Shown: positions 8,411 through 15,322 of the stretch, piece by piece
Layout: the number at the start of each line of letters is the position of its first letter
Position numbering within the stretch: position 1 is the stretch's first letter
NCBI RefSeq assembly: GCF_030056655.1
Contig: NZ_JASHIE010000008.1
Span: forward strand, 62,001-126,000
Length of the DNA: 64,000 bases
From: Flectobacillus rivi
GTDB lineage: Bacteria; Bacteroidota; Bacteroidia; Cytophagales; Spirosomataceae
Reading direction: 5' to 3'
Notes under the pieces: model-generated
What the model was told of the DNA's origin: nothing
The model's input: only the letters and a program-made list of their open reading frames with translations
Database searches by the model: none
Position numbers and translations under genes: made by a program

Positions 8411-9878
8411 ACCATCTCAATTTTTCAATAATATCACTTGGTAGCATTGCCATTTGTCCTCTTTCCTGTGCTGCCATATCTCCTGCTTCACCATGCTTAA
8501 ATACACCAATAATCGCAGCCTCTTCCGACGAATACCCTTGGGCTATTAATGCTGTGATAATGCCTGTCAACACATCGCCGCTACCTCCTGTTGCCATTCC
8601 TGCATTACCTGTCGAGTTAAAATAAACTTCTTGATTGGGTAAAACTATAGCAGTGTACATCCCTTTTATCAACACAATACAATCATATTTTTGAGAGAAC
8701 ACTTTTACTTTTTCTAGTTTGTCAAAATCATTTTCCCAAGCTCCTATCAAACGTTGTAATTCTTTGGGATGCGGTGTTAAAATCGATTTTGGAGGAATCA
8801 ATTCTAATAAATTTGACTCTTCTGCAATGATATTTAGAGCATCTGCATCGAGAACTATGGGGCTTTTTGCTTGTTGTAAAATCGCTTTCAGAAATGCTTT
8901 TGTTTTATTACTTTTCCCCAAACCACACCCTACGCCAATAACAGTGTATTTTTCAAGGTTGGGGCAAATACTTAATTCTTTTTCTGCTGGATCTGTTTGG
9001 CACATGGCTTCTGGAACAGACGCCTGCATAATTTGGTATCCACAAGAGGGTATATAGGTGGTTAGTAAACCCACTCCCGAACGCAAGCAAGCTTTTGCTG
9101 AAAGTACCGCCGCTCCTATCGAGCCATAACTTCCGACAGCCAGCAAAGCGTGCCCAAATGTACCTTTATGTGAAAATTTCGCCCTTTTTTTAAGCGACAC
9201 CATATCTGTCCAAAAATAGGAAGTTATTGTATTTTGAGCATATTTACTCGAAAGACCAATAGGGACACATTCCCATTCACCCACATATTGTAGATTTTGA
9301 GGCATCAAAAAAGCTAGTTTTGGAGCTTCAAAAGTCAGGGTATAATCAGGGCAAATAATGGTATTGTCCCCAGCAATTGGCTGAGAAACATATAGTCCCG
9401 AGGCGATATCTACTGAAATAATAGGAAGCTTGCTTTGATTTATTTTCTGAATAACATCTTTCAAAATACCTTCTACTGGTCTATTCACACCAGACCCAAG
9501 AATCGCGTCTACCACAACAGAATTTTGCCCAATAACGGGAAAATCCTTCAAGCTACTAATGGTATGCACAGTGGTTATTTTAGCTAGTCGGTCGTAATTA
9601 ATCAAAAAGTCAGCACTAGCTTGAGCACTATATTCTATGACATAAACCTCAACCTTTTTATTCATTGAGGCAAGTATTCTAGCAATAGCCAACCCATCTC
9701 CTCCATTATTACCTTTTCCACAAAAAATCGTAAAGTCGGTGTCTGAAAAAAGTGACAATAACCTATCCGTAAATGCTTCAGAGGCTCGCTCCATCAAATC
9801 AATGGAAGTAATCGGTTCCTGTGCAATAGTATAAGCATCCCAGTTACGAATCTGCTGGGCATCAAATATTTTTTTCAT
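8409..9878 (-). CDS. nnr: bifunctional NAD(P)H-hydrate epimerase / ADP-dependent dehydratase
   Basis: Metabolite-repair enzyme that epimerises and dehydrates damaged NADH and NADPH hydrates back to the normal cofactors. The 489 residues show the N-terminal YjeF_N epimerase domain (about 1-220, with FCGKGNNGGDGLAIAR near 52 and VVDAILGSG near 122) and the C-terminal carbohydrate-kinase-like domain (about 225-489, with SHKGTFGHALLAVGS, LTPHPKELQRL, and NSTGNAGMATGGSGDVLTG). Length and order match the fused bacterial form. The ATG at 9878 is clear; a TACTTTTG box at 9902-9909 just upstream could be its -7 element. Its stop codon lies in the end of a dispersed repeat. Confidence 0.95.
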   Translation of the reverse strand: MKKIFDAQQIRNWDAYTIAQEPITSIDLMERASEAFTDRLLSLFSDTDFTIFCGKGNNGGDGLAIARILASMNKKVEVYVIEYSAQASADFLINYDRLAKITTVHTISSLKDFPVIGQNSVVVDAILGSGVNRPVEGILKDVIQKINQSKLPIISVDIASGLYVSQPIAGDNTIICPDYTLTFEAPKLAFLMPQNLQYVGEWECVPIGLSSKYAQNTITSYFWTDMVSLKKRAKFSHKGTFGHALLAVGSYGSIGAAVLSAKACLRSGVGLLTTYIPSCGYQIMQASVPEAMCQTDPAEKELSICPNLEKYTVIGVGCGLGKSNKTKAFLKAILQQAKSPIVLDADALNIIAEESNLLELIPPKSILTPHPKELQRLIGAWENDFDKLEKVKVFSQKYDCIVLIKGMYTAIVLPNQEVYFNSTGNAGMATGGSGDVLTGIITALIAQGYSSEEAAIIGVFKHGEAGDMAAQERGQMAMLPSDIIEKLRW

Positions 9879-9908
9879 TGTATAAAAGCTAAAGATGTGT
9901 GCAAAAGT

Positions 9909-9996
9909 AAGTTAGTGGCAAAAGTAAAATAGTTTTATTCGCTTTTAGCTCTAGGCTTTATGCTGTAGGCTAAAAGTTAAATAGTATTTCTGATGA
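9909..9996 (+). repeat. short dispersed repeat, copy A (upstream of rplS)
   Basis: Shares with 10778-10854 the order AAGTTAGTGG, a variable stretch, an identical 21-base core at 9947-9967 (AGCTCTAGGCTTTATGCTGT plus A), a TAAA-rich link, and AGTATTTCT. The pair brackets rplS in the same orientation. A partly inverted relative of the core (AGAGCTTACAGCC, then ATAAAGCCT) follows at about 10025-10055. Confidence 0.6.
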
Positions 9997-10087
9997 AAAA
10001 TTGAAGCTTTTGTATCTAATGTTTAGAGCTTACAGCCAAATGCATCATAAAGCCTCCAAGTTTTTTCTAAAATCCTTAAGCAATTTA

Positions 10088-10118
10088 TTGGTTTTACATA
10101 TTTTTTTTCGGAACTTTG
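10088..10118 (+). promoter_or_regulatory. rplS promoter (-33 TTG, -7 GAACTTTG)
   Basis: TTG at 10088-10090, a 20-base spacer, then GAACTTTG at 10111-10118 followed by CACCCCC. This fits the Bacteroidota TTG / TAnnTTTG promoter with one mismatch in the -7 box. It predicts a start near 10125 and a leader of about 130 bases before rplS. Confidence 0.6.
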
Positions 10119-10254
10119 CACCCCCAAAGATTTAGTAATTATGTGATTGGGCAGTCAAACTACAATAATGTATTGTTTTTCAGACCTTTAATATCACCGC
10201 TAGTTATTAATCAAGTCAAAAAATTTAGGACTTAAACAATAAAAATCATTCAAG

Positions 10255-10611
10255 ATGAACGATTTAATCAAATTGGTAGAAGCTGAAAACGCTGCACGCC
10301 GTGCAGAATTGCCCGAGTTCTCAGCAGGTGATACTTTGAACGTACACGTTAAAATCCGTGAAGGTAACAAAGAGCGTATTCAGGTATTCCAAGGTACTGT
10401 GATCCAACGTCGTAACAGCGGTGCTGGTGAGACTTTCACAGTTCGTAAAATTTCTAACGGTGTAGGTGTTGAAAGAATTTTCCCTTTGTTGTCACCAAAC
10501 ATCGACAAAATCGAAGTATTGCGTAAAGGTAGAGTACGTCGTGCAAGATTGTTCTATCTTCGTGGCAAACACGGTAGAGCTGCAAAAGTTAAAGAAGCTA
10601 AAAAGAAATAG
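10255..10611 (+). CDS. rplS: 50S ribosomal protein L19
   Basis: Large-subunit ribosomal protein at the interface of the two subunits. All 118 residues follow the family pattern: N-terminal helix MNDLIKLVEAENAARR, the HVKIREGNKERIQVFQG barrel strand, VIQRRNSGAGETFTVRK, GVGVERIFPLLSPNI and the basic C-terminus with RRARLFYLRGKHGRAAK. Monocistronic here, with its own promoter and a strong terminator directly behind it. It is not next to the trmD-rimM genes that often accompany it in other phyla. Confidence 0.98.
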   Translation: MNDLIKLVEAENAARRAELPEFSAGDTLNVHVKIREGNKERIQVFQGTVIQRRNSGAGETFTVRKISNGVGVERIFPLLSPNIDKIEVLRKGRVRRARLFYLRGKHGRAAKVKEAKKK

Positions 10612-10633
10612 TCTCTTGACAAAAGCAATATAC

Positions 10634-10666
10634 AAAAAAGTCACTCTTTACAGAGTGACTTTTTTT
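10634..10666 (+). terminator. rplS terminator
   Basis: AAAAAAGTCACTCT-ttaca-loop-AGAGTGACTTTTTT, a 14-bp stem starting 22 bases after the rplS stop codon with A and T runs on the two sides, so it may work in both directions. Confidence 0.85.
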
Positions 10667-10698
10667 ATGCCCAATAGCTAAGTTATAGCACAAAAAAA

Positions 10699-10718
10699 GA
10701 GGTGAAAAACATCACCTC
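10699..10718 (-). terminator. terminator on the acyl-CoA dehydrogenase side
   Basis: GAGGTGA-n6-TCACCTC; on the minus strand the stem is followed by seven T. It lies 178 bases past the acyl-CoA dehydrogenase stop, beyond repeat copy B, so the repeat would be transcribed in the 3' untranslated region. Confidence 0.6.
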
Positions 10719-10777
10719 CTTTCTATTTACCTAAAAATCCCCTTCATAAATTTTAATCTAATAACTGTAAGCGAATT

Positions 10778-10854
10778 AAGTTAGTGGGCATTTTACCCGC
10801 TTTAAGCTCTAGGCTTTATGCTGTAAGCCTAAAGTTTAAAAGTATTTCTAATAA
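10778..10854 (+). repeat. short dispersed repeat, copy B (downstream of rplS)
   Basis: Direct repeat partner of 9909-9996, with the same 21-base core at 10805-10825. In this copy the core can fold (TAGGCTT-n8-AAGCCTA). It lies in the convergent spacer between rplS and the acyl-CoA dehydrogenase gene. Confidence 0.6.
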
Positions 10855-10895
10855 TATTACGAATACAATTTTTACCTGCTAAAGACTTTAAATCT

Positions 10896-12698
10896 TTATA
10901 TAAAAATATATCCGTTCTTTTGGATCGCAGCATCAGCCAATCTTCTTCTTGCATCCTTCAAATTAATTGGCTCGATTTTCGTAAAACGTTTCAAACCCAT
11001 CAACATTACTCGTAATTCGTCGCCCTCAGCAAATGAAGTAATTGCTACTTTTCCTGCAGAATTCAACTTATCAATAGCAGAATGTAAATACACCAAAGCA
11101 GCATCTTTTTCCAAAGCACAAGCCTCTTCGCCACGAAGTGTAATTAATTTTTCAACACGCAACAGCACCGATTCAGCCACATAAGTTTCAATCAACATAT
11201 CGGCAAGATTCATGATGATTTCTTGTTCCTCCTCAAACTTCATCATAAACTTCTGAAGCGATGCACCAGCAATCATCAAAATGGCTTTTTTCATGTTTTT
11301 GAGTGCTTTTTTCTCAGGAATAAATAAGCCATCTTCCTCTTCTGCACCAAAATCAGGAATTGATAAAATTTCTTTCCCAACTGCCATAGCCGCAGGCATC
11401 AAATTCAACTCACCTTTCATAGCACGTTTTACGATAGTACCTACAGACAACAAACGGTTGATTTCGTTGGTACCTTCAAAGATTCTGTTGATTCTTGAGT
11501 CACGATAAGCGCGATCCATTGGTGCTTCAGCCGAAAAGCCCATACCTCCGTAAATCTGCACCCCTTCGTCTACAACATAATCCAATACCTCCGAACCATG
11601 AACTTTTAACATAGCACATTCAATCGCAAATTGCTCTACGCCTTTGAGCTTTGCCTGTCCACTCTCCATACCCGATGCTAGCAAAGTATCAATAGCATCA
11701 TCGATATTTTGTCCTGCACGATAGCAAGCCGACTCAGAAGCAAAAACTTTAGCAATCATATCGCCAATTTTATGCTTGATTGCTCCAAAGCTAGAGATAC
11801 TAGTACCAAACTGCTTACGTTCGTTGGCATAGTTTACAGCGGTAGAAATAACTCCTTTGCTTGCCCCTACTACGGCAGCAGCCAATTTGATACGACCAAT
11901 ATTCAAAATATTTACAGCAATCTTAAAACCTCCCTCACGTGTGTACAATTGGTTTTCGACTGGCACTTTACAATCATTAAAGAATACCTGACGTGTTGAA
12001 GAACCTTTGATACCCATTTTACGCTCTTCTTCGTTCATGGTAATACCGCCAAACGACTTTTCCACGATAAATGCCGTCAATGACTTATCATTATCAATTT
12101 TAGCAAAAACAATGAACAAGTCAGCAAAACCACCATTGGTGATCCACATCTTTTGCCCGTTGATGATATAGTGTTTGCCATCTTCAGACAATACTGCTTT
12201 TGTTTTTCCTGAATTAGCATCCGATCCAGAATCTGGCTCTGTCAAACAGTACGCCGCTTTCCATTCGCCTGTTGCTAATTTGGGTAAATATTTGGCTTTT
12301 TGTTCTTCTGTTCCATAATACAAAATAGGCAAGGTTCCAATACCTGTATGTGCCGAAAGCGCTACCGAAAACGAATGTCCACCACCACAAGCTTCTGTTA
12401 CAAGCATTGAAGTATTGAAGTTCATGCCAAAACCACCAAACTCCTCAGGAATAGCAGTTCCTAATAATCCCAATTCTCCAGCCTTATCCAATAACTCGAC
12501 CATTAGGTTGGTATCTTTTGCATAATCAATAGCATCGAGTTTCGGATGTACTTCTGTACGCAAAAAATCTACACAGGTCTGAGCAATCATTTGTTGCTCT
12601 TCATTGAATTCTTCAGGAATGAAAATTTGAGAAGCATCAATGTCTTTTATCAAGAACTCTCCTCCTTTAATGGATGATTTGCTATCTGTAAGTACCAT
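10896..12698 (-). CDS. long acyl-CoA dehydrogenase
   Basis: Flavoenzyme for the first step of fatty-acid beta-oxidation: FAD-dependent alpha,beta-dehydrogenation of acyl-CoA. At 600 residues it is of the long, VLCAD/ACAD9-like type: dehydrogenase core (about 25-420) with CLTEPDSGSDANSG (about 152), MWITNGG, ERKQFGTSISSFGAIKHKI and the catalytic-Glu segment RIFEGTNEINR (about 407-417), then a C-terminal helical extension of about 180 residues. The ATG at 12698 is used; a GGAGGAG stretch just inside is coding (KGGEFLI) and conserved in the family, so I do not move the start. Two MarR-type palindromes lie 48-112 bases upstream, so regulation by the upstream MarR gene is likely. Confidence 0.92.
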   Translation of the reverse strand: MVLTDSKSSIKGGEFLIKDIDASQIFIPEEFNEEQQMIAQTCVDFLRTEVHPKLDAIDYAKDTNLMVELLDKAGELGLLGTAIPEEFGGFGMNFNTSMLVTEACGGGHSFSVALSAHTGIGTLPILYYGTEEQKAKYLPKLATGEWKAAYCLTEPDSGSDANSGKTKAVLSEDGKHYIINGQKMWITNGGFADLFIVFAKIDNDKSLTAFIVEKSFGGITMNEEERKMGIKGSSTRQVFFNDCKVPVENQLYTREGGFKIAVNILNIGRIKLAAAVVGASKGVISTAVNYANERKQFGTSISSFGAIKHKIGDMIAKVFASESACYRAGQNIDDAIDTLLASGMESGQAKLKGVEQFAIECAMLKVHGSEVLDYVVDEGVQIYGGMGFSAEAPMDRAYRDSRINRIFEGTNEINRLLSVGTIVKRAMKGELNLMPAAMAVGKEILSIPDFGAEEEDGLFIPEKKALKNMKKAILMIAGASLQKFMMKFEEEQEIIMNLADMLIETYVAESVLLRVEKLITLRGEEACALEKDAALVYLHSAIDKLNSAGKVAITSFAEGDELRVMLMGLKRFTKIEPINLKDARRRLADAAIQKNGYIFI

Positions 12699-12745
12699 AT
12701 TTTGAATATTTTACGATTCGAAAATTTTCTAAAAGCTAGACTATC

Positions 12746-12759
12746 GTATGCAAGCATAC
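12746..12759. promoter_or_regulatory. putative MarR operator O1 before the acyl-CoA dehydrogenase
   Basis: GTATGC-AA-GCATAC, 6-bp arms. Lies 48 bases before the acyl-CoA dehydrogenase start codon. Its centre is 48 bp from the centre of the next site. Confidence 0.65.
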
Positions 12760-12790
12760 TAATTTTCTGTAAATATAATAAATAAAAAAA

Positions 12791-12810
12791 ATGTTATGCA
12801 AGCATAACAT
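12791..12810. promoter_or_regulatory. putative MarR operator O2 before the acyl-CoA dehydrogenase
   Basis: ATGTTATGCAAGCATAACAT: 9-bp arms around AA, the longest of the four related sites. Shares the core ATGCAAGCAT with sites at 12746 and 13655. Confidence 0.7.
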
Positions 12811-12916
12811 TTAAAATATTTTCTAAAAAAGTAAAAATAGTATTATTTCTAGAAGCAAAAATAGTAAAGACGCATCAACCACTCTTCTGTTGGTATCTAC
12901 ATAGAGTGCTTATTTA

Positions 12917-13378
12917 TTACAAAAACTCTTCAATATTCTCCGCCTTATAATTGGCAGCTTCAGAGTCGACAACCTCACTGATTTGCTCCATCACCTCAAA
13001 AAATGTCTGTAGTTTTTCCTCTCCAATTTTTTCATAAATTAGGTTATTAAACATAATTACACCATTACGAGCTTTGTCACGTTTACGTTTACCTTCTTCG
13101 GTCAAATAAACTTTTACAACACGGCGGTCGTCCTCGTCGGTTTCACGACGAATCCACTTTTTATCTTCAAGCGATTTGAGCATACGCGTCAAGCTACGAG
13201 GCTCAAGCCCTAGTGCGGGAGCTATTTTAGTGGCAGGAGTTCCGTTTTTGTCGATATTCAACAAAACATATCCTATAGCCATGGTCATATCAAACTGTGC
13301 TGCATAAGAATTATACATTCTACTGATTGCATGCCATCCTGCCTTAATGTGATAATCTACGGTTTTGTCAGCTTTCAT
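12917..13378 (-). CDS. MarR-family transcriptional regulator
   Basis: Winged-helix repressor of 153 residues. The recognition-helix region (LGLEPRSLTRMLKSLEDKKWIRR, about 73-95) and the wing (ETDEDDRRVVKVYLTEEGKRKRDKA, about 96-120) follow the MarR pattern, with dimerising helices on both ends. It lies 219 bases upstream of the acyl-CoA dehydrogenase on the same strand. The same two-palindrome module stands before each of these genes, so it most likely controls itself and the dehydrogenase, in response to a fatty acid or acyl-CoA (inference). The sites lie 228-290 bases before its start, implying a long leader. Confidence 0.9.
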   Translation of the reverse strand: MKADKTVDYHIKAGWHAISRMYNSYAAQFDMTMAIGYVLLNIDKNGTPATKIAPALGLEPRSLTRMLKSLEDKKWIRRETDEDDRRVVKVYLTEEGKRKRDKARNGVIMFNNLIYEKIGEEKLQTFFEVMEQISEVVDSEAANYKAENIEEFL

Positions 13379-13605
13379 ATTTCTTCAAGATTTTCATTAT
13401 TGGGACATAAATCATCTAAGCTAGCGTACAAAATGAAGAGTGATAGTTTCTGAGATTAAGCATTTTAAGATCATAACTCACAGTTCTGCATTAGTACTTA
13501 CTATAGGGCGAGAGGCAAGAATCTAACTGTAAAATTGTCGCGGATACGAGTGAATAGAGTTTAAGTGGTTTATATATCTTAGGCTATTACTACAGTTAGT
13601 AAAAG

Positions 13606-13620
13606 GTATGCTAAGCATAC
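13606..13620. promoter_or_regulatory. putative MarR operator O3 (autoregulation)
   Basis: GTATGCT-A-AGCATAC, 7-bp arms, followed by TAAT as at O1. It sits in the 367-base space upstream of the marR gene, most of which (13379-13605) shows no other structure I can support. Confidence 0.6.
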
Positions 13621-13654
13621 TAATATAAATGTAAATTTGTGCAAGAATATATTA

Positions 13655-13668
13655 TTATGCAAGCATAA
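13655..13668. promoter_or_regulatory. putative MarR operator O4 (autoregulation)
   Basis: TTATGC-AA-GCATAA followed by CA, nearly identical to O2. Centre-to-centre distance to O3 is 48.5 bp, the same as O1-O2. Confidence 0.65.
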
Positions 13669-13684
13669 CAATATATTTATTTAT

Positions 13685-13718
13685 AAAAAAAGGATAATCG
13701 TTTTGACTATCCTTTTTT
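13685..13718 (-). terminator. terminator of the 246-aa exported protein gene
   Basis: AAAAAAGGATA-n11-TATCCTTTTTT, beginning 28 bases past the stop codon at 13746, with T runs on both strands. Confidence 0.75.
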
Positions 13719-13745
13719 ACTGAATTTATTTAGGGTTAGTTGATA

Positions 13746-14486
13746 TTAAAACATCTTGTCTGGTTTGGCTACAAGTAATCTGAATTTTCGTTCGCCTTTT
13801 GTTGTGCGCAAACGTACGCTATATTCGCCATTAGATAATTCGTAACTAGGCCATAAAATTGCTTCAGAGCTACTTTTTACTATTACTTGGCATGGTACAC
13901 CCATCCCTGAAGCTGTACTTACTAAAATTTCGGCTGTATCAACATCATCTTGTTTTACTCGAATCATATCTGATTGCTCGTCACTATGAATTGTTACACC
14001 TTTAAAATCAGGACGATAGATAGCCATAGGGGCATATACTTGGATATTTTTATCTGATTTTACGGCAAGAATACGATAAAACTTAGCAGCTTCCTGTGAG
14101 TGAATCTCATCTGTATAAGTAAGTAATTCATTATTTTTCCCTCCCTTAATTTCAGCAATATCTACATAAGACTCCAAATCAGAGCTTGATTGAAGGATAT
14201 ATCGCTTTACTTCGTTGGTTTCGGCAGTCCAAGTAAACTTTACTTGGTCATTTTCCAGAATAGTCTTAAGGTTAATAAGTTCATTAGAAAGACCTACAGC
14301 TCTACCTCGTAATGATGACTTAGGGACGTTATTATCATCGTGAGATTTTAAGAGAAATACAACTTCTTTGTCATAGACCAGTTGCTTCACTTTATTTTTG
14401 GGATGATATGGTAATGGAGCAACAAAAGATAGATTAATCACAGCGCTTGTCAAAACGCATAAATTGAGCCAAAATGTATATTTCAT
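13746..14486 (-). CDS. exported protein with fibronectin-like and sorting-domain-like regions
   Basis: I do not recognise a named family. The 246 residues begin with a signal-peptide-like stretch (about 5-23). Residues 75-145 resemble a fibronectin type III or similar beta-sandwich (FTWTAETNEVKRYILQSS, then AAKFYRILAVKSD). The last 75 residues (about 172-246) look like a beta-rich C-terminal domain, including LSNGEYSVRLRTTKGERKFRL, recalling degenerate type IX secretion sorting domains, but without the usual YPNP start. Probably surface-exposed or periplasmic. It has its own terminator; the next gene upstream is separated by a terminator too, so it is likely monocistronic. Confidence 0.7.
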   Translation of the reverse strand: MKYTFWLNLCVLTSAVINLSFVAPLPYHPKNKVKQLVYDKEVVFLLKSHDDNNVPKSSLRGRAVGLSNELINLKTILENDQVKFTWTAETNEVKRYILQSSSDLESYVDIAEIKGGKNNELLTYTDEIHSQEAAKFYRILAVKSDKNIQVYAPMAIYRPDFKGVTIHSDEQSDMIRVKQDDVDTAEILVSTASGMGVPCQVIVKSSSEAILWPSYELSNGEYSVRLRTTKGERKFRLLVAKPDKMF

Positions 14487-14630
14487 ACAAGTTTATAAAT
14501 GATTAGTTGGTTTACGGCGGATATCTTATTTGAATCAAATTTCACGCCACTTACCTCCTGAAAATCAAAAAAATACTATATTTTACATTACTGAGTCTTT
14601 CAATGGTTAAGTGCTCTATTTCAATGGATA

Positions 14631-14664
14631 AAAAAAAAGAGGCTCTTTCGAAGCCTCTTTTTTT
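14631..14664 (-). terminator. terminator of the small lipoprotein gene
   Basis: AAGAGGCT-n6-AGCCTCTT flanked by A and T runs; it starts 19 bases past the stop codon at 14683 on the minus strand. Confidence 0.8.
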
Positions 14665-14682
14665 GTGAACTGAAATCACAAT

Positions 14683-15219
14683 TTATTTTACACGGACACC
14701 TTTCATGTGTCTTTCTTTCACTTTCAAATTAGTTAATACACTCTTAGAAAGAAGTAATCTTACACGAGTTGGAAATATCACTAAATACATGTTTCCTTCG
14801 TAATCAATTCTTGAAAAACTTGGACTTCCCTTCTGGTCAATCAACTGATAAAAATATTCACCTTTTTCTCCAGGAACAGCTCCAAAACGCAACCAGTTTT
14901 CTCCATCAGAAGTTTGTTCGAATGTAATTAACAAAGAACCATTTTCTTCGCGCTGAACCATCCCTGGTGTATTTTTATCCAAAGATATGCGATTGATATA
15001 TCGCCCATTTTTGAAGAATACCTTACCAGATTTGATATTGGCGTTAGAAGAAGGCACCTCTCTCTCCAAAACTAATGGATTATCATTGTAGAATTGTATT
15101 TTAGCTAAATCCAGTTCGTTTTCTTGTAAGGTGTGCATCAAGCTTCCTGTTAAATAAACAGTCTTTTGACAACTAGTTAAAGAAAATACCAGTACTACGA
15201 AGAGAAATATTTTTTTCAT
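14683..15219 (-). CDS. lipoprotein of unknown function
   Basis: A 178-residue protein starting MKKIFLFVVLVFSLTSCQ, with a clear lipobox (LTSC, Cys17). The rest is predicted beta-rich, with no family I can name. The open frame extends to 15255, but the signal peptide fixes the start at 15219. It lies 104 bases after the 791-aa lipoprotein gene on the same strand and may be transcribed with it. Likely attached to the outer membrane or to the periplasmic face. Confidence 0.75.
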   Translation of the reverse strand: MKKIFLFVVLVFSLTSCQKTVYLTGSLMHTLQENELDLAKIQFYNDNPLVLEREVPSSNANIKSGKVFFKNGRYINRISLDKNTPGMVQREENGSLLITFEQTSDGENWLRFGAVPGEKGEYFYQLIDQKGSPSFSRIDYEGNMYLVIFPTRVRLLLSKSVLTNLKVKERHMKGVRVK

Positions 15220-15322
15220 TGTTTTTTGTGTTAATTCTTGACGGTAAAAATACAAAAAAGAGCCTGCTTATCAAACTGAATAGGTATTCTATCTCTTTGA
15301 CTAGCCGACGTTTAAAGAACTA

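Noticed and set aside
12650..12668. Strong Shine-Dalgarno-like GGAGGAG inside the acyl-CoA dehydrogenase gene, suggesting a later TTG start
   Set aside because: The bases encode the KGGEFLI segment that I recall as conserved in this enzyme type, and Bacteroidota depend little on such sites; the ATG at 12698 is kept.
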